Below are positions 37,164-49,800 of a DNA stretch of 64,000 bases, piece after piece. Position numbers and translations under genes: made by a program. The stretch's first letter is position 1; the number at the start of each line of letters is the position of its first letter. The stretch is from contig JABVXV010000007.1 in assembly GCA_013365325.1 (NCBI GenBank), forward strand, positions 558,001-622,000, read 5' to 3'. The notes beneath the pieces are model-generated. The model searched no databases. It worked only from the letters and a program-made list of their open reading frames with translations, and was not told the origin of the DNA. This DNA is from Dipetalonema caudispina. Its lineage: Eukaryota > Nematoda > Chromadorea > Rhabditida > Onchocercidae.

Positions 37164-37436
37164 CTAAGCAAATAGGAATGTAAATGATATTATTACGCAT
37201 GAATGAATGTGTTCTTGTAAATAAGTAAAAATTAAATTGTAGATGGGAAATGGCGGCAGATTAATGAGCAAGTCTTCATCAATTACTATCCAATGATATC
37301 GGTAGTGACCATTTACAAGATTTGTTTGGTACAGCCGAGAACCATCAAAAGGTAAAATAGAAAGGTTGAGCGGAGGAGAATAAGAGGTTAAAGAAGATGT
37401 GGATACGCTGATTGATGGACAACAACCAGTCGTCAT
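37164..37436 (-). CDS. ATG-started open frame, unrecognised (weak)
   Basis: The ATG at 37436-37434 opens 90 codons. The first ~40 are Ser/Pro-rich (MTTGCCPSISVSTSSLTSYS ... ILPFDGSRLYQTNL) and end exactly at a good CTT|GTAAATGG donor (GT at 37317-37316). The frame beyond turns hydrophobic and intron-like. A first exon ending there is plausible, but no second exon was found. This is one of very few long frames in the interval that begin with a true ATG. Confidence 0.2.
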   Translation of the reverse strand: MTTGCCPSISVSTSSLTSYSPPLNLSILPFDGSRLYQTNLVNGHYRYHWIVIDEDLLINLPPFPIYNLIFTYLQEHIHSCVIISFTFLFA

Positions 37437-40400
37437 TATGAATAAATAAAATGGACAAATAGGTATAACAGCAAAGACAAGCTGAATTGATTTTGAAGGT
37501 CGATCAGTGAAGTTCTATGCAAAATGATGCTAATCCATCTTGGTCGTGGGATACAGTATCAATATATTGCTGTCACAAAATTCATCAATTGCATGAAAAA
37601 TGAAGTTGCTGGAGATTATTAAAAGCTCTCAGTGAATATTAGTAATTACTGCAGGGATTTTTTTTGTACGGGTCATCTTAATGGTATGTTGATATTAAGA
37701 GAGGGATATACAAACAATAATATTTAGATCTCGAAGATAAACATGCATTTGCAGAAGATGAATGACGCCAAAAGTTGACATGCAATATTTATCTTTTTGC
37801 TGAGAATGGAAAGAAGAAGGTAACCATATTTGTAAGCATTGCTAAAAGATAAAAGTACTACTACTTGTGGTTTGAGCCAGAAGGATGTTAGCATGACCTT
37901 GCAAAGGATAATCTTTCTCTCCTATTTATTTGTTGTTGATTACGTAATTAGAAAGGACAAGACAAAAAAACATTTCCTCATCGATATATATATATCTGTT
38001 GAAAGAGACATATTGTAGGAAACATCAACGCTTTTGATAAATGCTTCATATAACCAGCCAGAAATTATAATCAATTAGGAATGACTAATTGTGTCTTTTG
38101 CTTTCATAAAATGCATCCTGACTTTGTATAATGCGGGATAAGATTGCCACAGATATATGCAAGTGTTAATAAGCTAAGGAAATGTCGAAAATGAATTGAT
38201 GGCTACTATCGCAAGCTTTGTTCGGAAAATTCGTCATCCGCTCCACTACACCAAAAATAGAAAGATTCGTTGTACTGACTGGTTGGATAGTTTGGATTTC
38301 TTTCTATATCCCAAACGAAAATCAGAAAATTTAAAATCCAACAAATTTTAATTTATATTTGTAGTTTCAATATAAATTTGAACTTCATATACATCAGTTC
38401 ATCCTACGTTAAAAACTCCAATTATAATTACTGTTCAATAATCAATCATACAAAAATGATTGTAGACTGCCAATTTAATATCATTGGTTATCCAAATGGT
38501 TCGAAATATGTGGGGAATTTATTTCAGAAAAATTTTTAAATAATGGTGTCATCTCACACCAAATATAATGACTGACCATTTGAGGTCACCTTCTGTTTCC
38601 ACATTCTTCATCCTTTCTTTTTCTTGCATAATAAAATTATGCCTCAAATAAGCTTGAATTTAATGACACTATCTGAATAGCTATTGTATTTCGTGGTTTA
38701 ATACTCTATTAGTGATGAAAGCTTGAAACTAAAAATGCTAATTTGATTGTACCCAGGCTTTTAATTATATGGTTTCCCAATAGCTCTCTGCAAGGATAGA
38801 TCGTAGTATAATATGAAATGCTGGTATCCAATAATGGAAATGATTCTTGCGAGAATAGGAGAAGAATGAAGCTTTCATTAATTTAATTTGTTATCAAACA
38901 GTAATGTAGACAACTTTAATATTTGAGGGATATAAATTATGAGAATATGTGAATCTTTTGCACAAGGAAGATTATCTCGAACATATTTTCTGACGGCTTA
39001 AGTGATAAGCTTTTTTTTAAAAAATGTATAAGTTAAATTCAAAATTCAGAATGTTCTCAAAGCAAAACTATTCTGAACTTAAGAGTGAAATCTAATTTTT
39101 GTTGAGGTCGCTATGATTTTTTTAAAATTCACACGGAAACAAACAACTATTTTTGATATTTTGATTGAATAATACTATTCTGCAATATCTGTTAATTCAT
39201 TAAATTAATCGATGGGCTTATTTCAAAATATTTTAGATAATTTTTAAATAAAATATTTGAAACAAAAACACTTTCCTTAGTTCCTGAACATTTGTTATGA
39301 TGTAAAAGTGATAAAGCGGTACTTATAGAGCAAGGGAAAATTTTACTGAGATGATAGATGACAGCAGCAATTCATCAATAAACTTTACATTTACCGATTG
39401 GCACAGTTGTGATGTGCTCATTTACTACTGTGAACAACCAATGAAGACATCAAAACAAATTAGCTAAATTAGTGTTGGACAGCTTGGATACGATTCCTTC
39501 CTCCTATCTCATATTCTCTGTACTTTCATTAATATCCTTCAATGACAATTACATTTCCTTCTAATGATTTAGCTTGAAACAAACCCCCCGCTCATTTCAT
39601 TGACACCCAAGAATAAGGCCAACAAATCATTTCTTCTCGCGCAATCTTTCATATCTCATCCCTCTCTTTATTAGGATGAAATTTATTTATGATGCACTCA
39701 AACTAATTAATTACGGATTTGAAACGAATGACACAAATTTAATGAGATGATTAGAATAGGTCACGATATTATTCATGCAGAAAATTTGGAGATTTTCATT
39801 TTTCTTCAAATCCTGGAAAAAAGACTTCAATCATTAAATGGCTGTTGTAAAATGTCAAATGAGATTAAACTACAAATACATCAATTATCTTTTCATCCAA
39901 CTTAAAGAGATGTTTCGAAAGGACAGACTTGCAGTATCACAAAAAATGAGAACTCGAAACATGAAGAATAGAATAATTCACCTTGAAGCACTTATCTCTC
40001 AAGTAAAATGTAGAGCAAACTTTAAATTGAAAAATTTATAAAATGTCCAATCGACACAATAGTACATCAAGAATTTCGATTGATAAAGTTCATAGAAATT
40101 TCTGAAAGCTTCTCCAGGAATTTTGAAGTTTTAACTTCAATCAAATAAAAACTAAGTTTTAGAAGTTTGGATGGGAAATTTCGGGAGGAAATGGGAAAAA
40201 AAATCATCTGCCAGAAGAAATTTTGTTTTAAAGACAATATTACTTAATGCAGATAATTTCAAAGAGATATCATCAATAGTTACTATTACTTAGATAATTA
40301 ACATGCAGTAAAAATATTTAGCAGTGTAATCGTGTACGGACAAACAAGTAAACAAATACTGAGTCATCAATAATTCAATTGCTTTACAATTTGATTGATA

Positions 40401-41447
40401 TTTCATTTGGATCAAGAAAGGAAAGTTTTGTAAGTGATTTGCTCTGATTTTCCTACATTTCACTTTTTGATCAAATAATCTATCGAAAATTTGTTTATTT
40501 AATTTATGAGATGAATTAAACTAATCACAGTCTACGCTTATGAAGTCGAAAGGAATTTGATCAAAATAGGAGTTGTTATTGCGAAGCACATATCCGAGTT
40601 CAATCAACAGGTAAAAAATGTAAATTTTTGAGTGGAAGAAAAAAAATGGAATAAGGATGATCTTGTAAAGAAAAGTAATATACTGAGATTTCGAAGAGGA
40701 TAGGAAGAGAAGTGTCGTCAATTCAATCAGTGAATTATAAGTGGATACCCATCATCTTAATAATTCATTCCTTTTGGAGATATTGTGGTCAGTACTTGAT
40801 CATTTCTACTTCTATACTATTTATGACGCTTAGTTTTACATTTTTAGTCCTGCAAAGTTTTCGAGAAAGTTTGATAGATTGATACATTATCAAATTTAAA
40901 AATTAATCAATAATTTCAAATAATGGTTGCTCACATCTGAAACAATCCCTTTTGAATGATAGAGGTAGGTAGCACATGTCACTGAACGAAGTAAAACTAA
41001 AATTGACTTGAAATATTGAACGACATATAGCAACTTATATAAAAAAAAAGAAAGAAGAACATAAACGTTGTTTGACTTGCAACTGGCAATTTTTCTACAA
41101 CTTTTTTTAGCAGAAGTTTTCAGCGGAATGTTTGTTGTGTTTTATAGTATCAGTCATTAACTTGATTCATCGGATACATATCCATCCATATGTTATTTAA
41201 CTAAATTTATTTTTATATGAAAGAAATCATAATGAGAAGATTTTAGATTATAAGATATCATGAGTATCGATAAGCTTTGCAAAAAGGAAAATGAATGCTA
41301 CTATGACAGCGTAGATTGACAATGTTCCTTGGAATTTTAGTTAAAACAAATGACTCAAATGTTGGCAATCAGCCTAAACATTTTCATTCAAATGCCATTA
41401 CTAAAATTAATATGTATCCATAATCTGAACAAATTAGCATATTACAG

Positions 41448-41531
41448 ATGTGCCCCCCCACGGAAATCGAAAACATCCGCTCGCAGCAGGACATAGCACA
41501 GCAATCGTCCGCTGGCCGATCGGCCAGATCG
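41448..41531 (+). CDS. candidate 28-codon exon in a GC-rich island
   Basis: The acceptor GCATATTACAG (AG at 41446-41447) abuts ATG TGC CCC CCC ACG. A frame of exactly 28 codons (MCPPTEIENIRSQQDIAQQS, then SAGRSARS) ends at TCG|GTAATC. The ~95-nt island is ~58% GC in a ~30% GC background and contains the palindrome TGGCCGATCGGCCA. The ATG touching the acceptor suits either a trans-spliced first exon or an internal phase-0 exon of a gene with very large introns. A second + frame (VPPHGNRKHPLAAGHSTAIV) is also open across it. Function unknown. Confidence 0.3.
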
Positions 41532-43852
41532 GTAATCGTTGCGGCATTTATTTGACTTTAAGAAGATAAAGATATTATCCGTTTTTATTATAAGTAATAT
41601 TACATGAAGAATTCTGTAATTAGTTCTACGCTTCTTCCCAACCATTCCTCCCAAATGACTCATAAAATATTTGATCCTTCGAGTAATCAGACAACATTGC
41701 CTGCGTTAGGTAACAATCCCATGAATTCAACGAGGGCAAAATTCCGCTCTACTACTCTTCAACAGACTACAAATAGATAACTAGGCTCTAATAATGCCAT
41801 GTATGATACCGGGTCATTCAACCTTATACGCATTATCCACTATCTCATTCAAGGTCCAAATGAATTCAATTTCATTTCAGCAGATTTCAATCCAATTTCC
41901 TTCATTCAATTTATTCCATTTCCAAGTGACCTTATGAGCCATAAAAAGTATAGTACTGAAAGCTTGCTCATAACTTTTGTAGATTACAATTAAATTTTGA
42001 ATACGACTATTAAATTTCAGGTACAACTAACATGTAGTCAACCAAACACAAATCCTAGGCTCCTGCCACAAAATTTAATTGTCTGTCTTTTTGAACAATC
42101 CATACTTACTTTCTGAATTAAATTGCATTTTTGGCTATTTGATATACAGAGAGATAATTAATCATTCCAGGACTTTCCATGTTTCCGGAGAGGCTTTGAT
42201 GATATTATCCGAAATTTATGAACGCCTTTCACTTCATTTCCACTTTATTTTGAATATTTCTTAGATCTTCTGTGATTTCCACATATAATGAATGCATCGT
42301 AAAATTAGAAATGATTTCAGCTATGTTTTTAACAAATTTGAATGAAAAAAATGATGAGTATAGTCATTTATTTGGAAGATGGATAACTAGTATTTCCTGT
42401 GATTGGAAGCTAAGTTAGTCAAATCAGCAGTAATCCCATTAGACACAAATTATACCGAACAAGTAACAGCTGGTTGTCTAGCTAATTACAAGCTTTAATG
42501 AGCATTGGTCGAATTCCGTACAAATGGGAGGAATATTATGAGAATAGTCCGTGGAACTGTTTCGACTAATATGATGATGCACTGTATTTGCATCATGATA
42601 ACAATGAATGTTAAATATATTATTTGAATTGTTTCAACTAAAAATGGGGTATAGATGCGCTTTTGTAAGATATAATATAGAAATTCTTTAGTAATACAAA
42701 CAAAACTTCTCTCAGATACACTTCCTGTGTCACTTATCATTTTCAGAAGAGTGCTAGAAGACAAAAAGAACTATTCGATACGATGCTGCCGATGAATAAA
42801 GTCAAAGTAATTGAAAATTCAACAAAAATGAAGTTATCTTTATATCGCAAAACTTATTTTTGTCTTCAAAAGACAAACATTTGAGTTCAATTGCACTTAC
42901 TCTTGAGAACTCGTAAGTCTTCCATTACTTATTGAAATATATATTTATCTCTCTGCACTGACGAAAGGGAAAATACAAATTTATTTAGTTTATGGATAAG
43001 TAATTCTTGAGGGCAGAAGTGCGGTAAGTTTTGGAGAAAGTAAAATAAGCTAAAGATAGGAACAAACTACCACGTCGTTTCACATACGTTTCGAGACTGA
43101 TATAGTGTACCAGACATACTTCGATTAACTTTATGCTCGTTCTTTCGTTTCCTTAACGAATGATGAAATTAGATAGTTGTGCGATCTTTCGGGAGATAAA
43201 AGATTAGGTACTGCTCTTTGTCTATATGAAAATACATTTTTTTGGAAACATCGGATGTGGAAGGAAGAGTGAATTAAGAAAAAGAAAGAAATACAGTTTA
43301 ATAGTCAAAGACAGTAAACAAGCGTACAAAAAACATACAAAGCTAAATAGTAGTAAGGAGAAAAAATGAAATATTGGCAGCGTAAGAGTAGTGGTAATAT
43401 TTCGTGAATAGTTCGACCTTGTCGTTAACAGAAATTCTTAAAATATGATGCGAAACTCCCACTGAGGATATATTTCAACAGTGTAAGTTTAGAGTGCAAT
43501 AACAAATTGTGAAGGCATGATTTATTTCAGCTTTATTTAATTTGAATATTGTTATTTCTTAAATATGCTCAATTTTCATTGATTATTTGGACGAATTGCT
43601 TTCGAAGTAATCGATAAGGTATTATGTTAAAAAGTTTTAACACTAAAAATAGTTTTTCCAGAGCTAGGAAAATAGCCAACTTTTTAAAAGCGTAATGAGT
43701 CCAAGAAAGTTATCAAAATATAATCTATGAAAAAATTTGCAATGAAGTTTGAGATACTTCTCAAAACTACTCAAATATTTTTTCAGTAAAAATACCCAAA
43801 TATACTATGAAAAATTCGCAAGGTGGGCATTTCTCGAGGGAAGGAGGAAATT

Positions 43853-46800
43853 TTATTGTCCCGTCTGTATTGTCTTCTGCGTATGTGTAGCGCGTTCGTC
43901 ACCATCTTTGTTGATCAGTGTTGTTACAACGTTGGCACCAATACCCCAAGTATTTTCACCATCGTATACCAACGATTCCGGTGGGTTATGCAAGCCTCCT
44001 TGATCACGTGCCCAAATCTGAAAATTCGGAAATTTATTAGTTGCAAGGACTTATCTGTCTTGGTTACAGATTCTGGATGAAGACTTGATTAACTTATATC
44101 TAAGTTAATGCGTATCCGCTTATAAAAATGAGACGAAATTTGTGAATTTATAGGGCAGTTAAAAAATGAAACGGCATCTCTTTTCAACCGTAGCTGAGCA
44201 TACTTTCTGAATACTCTTGAATGTATAGAATATATACCTTCATTGTACGTCCAGCTTTTAAAACTGTATTTGGTGGGATGGTATAAACAATTTCTCGGCG
44301 ATTGTCAAGCTTCCTTCGGAGTTTATGCTCACCAAGATTTTCATCCTGAAATGAATTAGAAAAACATTAACCGTTTGAAAATCTGGAAGATTTGTTTTGA
44401 CAGATCACAGGGCATCCGTTAATGATAAATGTGAAATAGAATCTCGGGGATTCATAGAATTTCTAGGATCTTTCAAAGCAATTAATATTTACCTTGCTTC
44501 TATGACTATTCTCGAGCATAATGAATTTCCCGTTGGGGTCACATTCGGCGATAGTAACATTCCCTTTAGCTGAGCGTTGGAATGTTGTTTTGGTAGAAAC
44601 TTCACCGCGTACGCTACGCGTCGAATCCGTATCTTCTTGCTGCTGTAGTGAATGTGTCTTCACCACCTGTTCAACCATTTGACGAAGGCCAACGCTGAAA
44701 TGTAACAGTAGACTTAAACACAGATAAAGCAACGAATAGTTGCGTTCATCACAAAATTGTCTGTTGAATCACTACTCTTAATTTTTTATGATTATCGAGG
44801 ACCCTTCACTGTAAAGGTTAAAGCTTCTGTAGACATCTGTTTATCAGTATAACTTATTGCCTTCAATGATCCTGATTCTTGAGTTTCTAAATGAGATGAT
44901 AACAAAAAATTAAATATCTGGCAGCAGTGCACTCCTACACTTCCTGGTATTTAGTGAAATTTGTATTCGTAACTATAAGGTTATGAACTTGGATCAAGAA
45001 TCGATTTAAGTGTCTTTGACACTAAATATCTGCAGCTTTTAGATTTTTTGGTTTCTAAAACGATCTTTTCTGATCTAACTGATTATGTACTTATAGAGAA
45101 CGAAATACTGATGACCGGTACTTACCGACTCTCCTCGCCCTCCAGCATCTTTCGATAAATAGCAATTTCAGCATCCAGCATTTGTTTGGTATCAAGCAGT
45201 GCTTGCAATTCAGCCACCAATGTTTGGCATTCTTCGCGCATACGACGAAGAGTTGCATCGCGGTCGTTTAAAGCTGCTTCGTATTGTCTCTGGTCGTCAT
45301 TGAGCTATAAATTTAAATGATCTGAATTCTGATAGTAACAAGCAAATCGCAAAACTGCAGCAATTACGTCTGATTTCAGAGTTACACCATAATGATTAAG
45401 CTTTTTACTGATTAAGTAGTAACTAAGAAAGACCTATCATTGCAAATGTGTTTGGCGAAAGGTTTTCAAAGTGATATTGGCTTTCATTTTGCGATAAAAA
45501 TTACCACACCTGATTATTCAAGCTTTGCACTTCTTTCTCAAGAAGTGCATTTTTGGCTTCAAGGTCACCGAGTTTACCACGAAGATCACCAATGTTATCG
45601 CGCATTCGTTTCACCTCTTCGCGCTGATAATTAGCTTCAATGTTGGCACGATTTGCAGTGCCTTGCACCTCTGATACCTGAGATCATTACGATCATCAAA
45701 AAACATTCTTAATTTAAAACCCTAATAAAAAAATTTTGGAGACCCCTCTATCTGAATAAATACTATGCTAAATTCATAACCAAGAAGTTTACCCGCTCTC
45801 CCAATTTTCCTCCACTTTACATTTAGATTATAATTTGGCACATAATTCAATGATTCACAAGAAATTAGTACCTTCAGTTTATACCAGCTTTCCATGTCCT
45901 GCTTTCCCTGTTTAGCAATGTAATCGTATTCATCTTTGATATCACGAATAGCTAGAGCCAGTTCATTTTTGAAGAACTCACGAGTATCAGCTGGAGCTTG
46001 AGCTAATAGAGCTTGAAGTTCTTTAACCTCCTGCTCATGAACACGTCTCAAGAATTCTAATTCTTCCATTAGTGTCTGTACTTGATTTTGGAAATCGATT
46101 CGTCCTAAGGTCTCTTCATCCAGATCCTGCAAATTCCCTTTAAGTAATTCAATTGCAGTTTTAACAGATAAGCTCAGAAATTAATCAGAACAAAATATCC
46201 CGGCTTAGTAAAGAATATTTTTTGGATGCACAAACTTCGTCTTTTCCATTTCTACTCTGCAGTTTGTTCTAACCAGAAATTAAGTCATCTATAAATCCAT
46301 CGTATAATGCCCAAAGAGACTCGAAAAACATCCAAACATCTACATTACGAGCTTTCTGGAGTTCTTCCCAGATGCGAGCATTATCTCCGTTCAATCGTTT
46401 CTCCTCATCTGTCAACTGACGCCAACGAGCTCGAAGCATTTCCAGTTCACTTTGAGCATCATCAATTGCATGTTTCCATTGGTTAATCTTTTCGCGATCG
46501 TTCTCACGGCGGTGCTGTACGTCTTCATAGCTAAAATAGAAGTAGAACAATTGAAAATAGAAAATTAAGCTAAAATATGTGTTTTTTCAGAATCCTATCC
46601 ATTACTTCAAATATCTAAGGATGCCTCACAATATCCTTCCAACAACTTAAGCAGTAATTTGTCAGACACGTGTTGCTACAGCATTTCCAGCATATCAACA
46701 ACATTTCCCTCATTATTTTCATGATAGTATAGTTTTATTTTTATACAACAGTTAAAGGAAGAAGGAGGAATAATGATAGGAAATTAGTTTTTTAAAAATA

Positions 46801-49800
46801 TATAAAACTATTTTTTATGATAACTTGAGAGAAGTGTCTTCGATGATGGTCTTTTTTAATTCCTTAATGTACACCAAGTTATAGTATATGCTTGCTGATG
46901 AGGAAAAAAAGACAAACCGACTACGAATTTCCGCGAGGTCATCTCTAAGCCGTGCTACTTTGACATCAATTTCAGCCTTCCGTCTTGCACCATCATCAAT
47001 TTCCTTGCGAGCATCACGTAACGAATCAGAGTACTGTATCTGAAAAGAAATCGTTGCCTTTAACTTTTTTTCTCTTTTTTCTGTTTTTAAATCCCACTTC
47101 CTGTTGATTTCATTTTATCCAAGTGATCGATTATTTGTCGACGATACAATTGCTCGCCCCTGGACTAATTTCAGTATTATATATTCAAGTTTTAGCAGTG
47201 CATAGAAATTAGTTTAATCAGAAGCATAAAGAAAAATAAAAAATTCCTTTGCATCTTTTTATCTTTCTTCTTCCGAACTAGACCGTTTCAACAACGAAAG
47301 TCTTATGAAATTATGGTTTTCAAAAAGTACACATCAATGTTGCAAAATCTAATTTTTCCAGAACGCTATCAAACATATCGTTGTTTTAACTATAACTAAT
47401 GAAAACTGTAACGCCCCGGTAAAGTGCAGTTTAAAACGGCTGTTGATGTTTTTTCCCGAAATGTTAATCACATGAAATTTCAGAAATTCATCAAATAAAA
47501 ATCATACCACTGCGAATAGTAAATGGTAATAATGATTAACTGATATTAAATTTTTTGGATTTTCAATACGATAAGCATTAAAATAAAGGGAAGCACGACT
47601 GTAAAAATATGGCGGTGGATATGACTATAACCTAGGTTAGATATAACTTCGAATCATATATTAGTTTCACGGGTGTATTACATTGCCTTCCCTCTCGTTA
47701 GCCATGCACATTTTCATTCAGCGACGAAAATCTCTTCTGCTCCAATTAACATTATCAAAAGCTAATTCACATCTACAATTTTAGCAATTTTTAAGCAAAA
47801 ACATTCCCAGGAAGATAAAGAACTTTAGTTAATGATAAAATCCTCAAGAAAATAAAAAGAAATAAATTGCAAATCATAAATTTTAAATAACTTCCAATCT
47901 TCCGAAATAAGATCTCATAAAATGTTTTAATTTATGTTAGGGATTATGACCCTACCATCATAAAATCTCTCGCAAAAACCTTCCCATATATATGTAGATA
48001 TCTTATATATTTTTAGCTTCTCAGCATATATGTTGTCTTCCCAATGAATTATGTGACAATATGTAACTTTTCCACACCCACCAAATCATTTTCACTATAA
48101 AAATAAAACTATGCAAAAATTCCCCACCGTTCACATTGAAATACTTGAATTTTGAAAACTGAAACCCTATGCTTTAGTTAAATAAAATTCCATCATTAAT
48201 TTTCATTTAAAATAATGAAACAAATGTATTAAAAAATTCTGCAGTCCCCAGTAAATATTTTCAAAACTAAGAAATATTTCGACAATGCCAAACAGTTCGA
48301 TTAAATCTTTAGACGCCACCTTCACTTGGACCTTGGCTTAAAGGTACAGTTCTGAATAGAAACGTGGTAGACGGAGATGATATGATTGAAGTTGCAACCC
48401 AGCCGTATACTGCACACTATCTCCGCTTCTTACATTGTGAATTAACGAAAACAAAAAAGTTTGATTGATTTAAACGAACGAAACATTCCAATCAGAGGAC
48501 CTTTTTCGCCTTTAACGGAATAGCACTTACACTGACTTCTTCACTTTCAAAGTGATTTGGGGAAAAAAAGTGTAATATAATTTGTTTAAGAAGAAATCCA
48601 TGAAATATGGAAGAAAATTTCTTTGAGTAAAATGTACTTTTAAATAAAAAAATTCGGCTAAACCCATCTTCAGTTATTACTGCACTGTCATCTCCTACAA
48701 CAATAAATGATAATGATCAAGCGGTCAAGTATAACATTGATACAGCTATCATTTATCTGCATGGATACTTTATCAATTTTACCTTGATTTCACTGGTATC
48801 TTTTCCCCATCGGCCACGCAGTTCTTCGAGATCAGCAACCAATTTCCTGTTTTGTTCCTCGAGCTTCTTTACCCGATCAATATAATTCCCAAGCCGATCA
48901 TTCAGTCCTTGCATCTCTTTTTTTTCTTTATCGGTTGCTTCAAGGAACGATTTGGCAGCATTCGCACTCAATGCTGGACTAATACCACCGATAGATGCTG
49001 AACCCATCTCGGTGACCATTTTCAGCACTCGACCTGAACCTTTTAAAAATGAATCAAAGCTGAATCCAAGAGATAAGATAATTTGGCTTTTAGTAAGGAA
49101 GTAGCCAGAAGCCTTTGATACGATAAACAATATCTGCAAAGGATGCTAAAGATTGCTGTCGACATTTGCAAAAATCCTCAACAAGCTTAGTGTATTTTAT
49201 TCAAAACTGGAAATGAAATTAACACAAATGGAAGTTGAATAAGGAAGTTGTATTAAACTACTGTGTGTTTCCAGAACATTCTAAAAATTAACTGTCCTAG
49301 TAAGCTTCTAATCCTACAGCTTTTACTAAAACATTAAGAGCCTACTGGCCACCAATTTCATTACCAATTAACTCACCTCCACTGGCTCCAGGTAACGATC
49401 GAATTGTATCAGTTGAATACATCATTATTCTGTTTGGATATCACTACAGAATCTGATGAAAGCACTTGATTACAATAGAAACTGATCAAATTGTAAATTT
49501 GAATATCACAAGCACAAGCAAATTCCCCTCAGCACAAGCAAACACACAAAATATGCACAGTGGCAGCTATAAAACAAATAAAATTAAAAGAAAAATTGAA
49601 ATTGAAGCAATGAGGATCGACAAACAAACTTCATTCTGATCTAATATAAATTCACAGATCATTGAAAAATATTCTCTTCGGCACACTATTTAAACTGTTC
49701 GTAGTCTACCAGCTTGAAAATGATTCATTCATTTGAAAAAAGTATTAGCAACTGTTTTTTCTTTTTTTTTGAACAGTTCCGAAGGAACTCTCACAAAAAT

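Larger units (their letters stand above)
26499..43852. other. 17-kb gene-poor interval with isolated coding-like islands
   Basis: Between the EGF-module gene and the ifb-1 3' end (both minus strand) there is no complete gene that I can defend. The DNA is ~30% GC with poly-A/T runs. Standing out are: a phase-consistent minus-strand exon chain (28226-29266), a small ATG frame with signal-peptide character (30046-30183), GC-elevated islands at 31500-31620 and 41448-41550, an ATG-started minus frame at 37434-37164, a microRNA-like hairpin (33236-33329) and palindromes at 29039 and 34739. Large introns of unrecognised genes or distal regulatory DNA for ifb-1 are the likeliest explanations. Confidence 0.5.
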
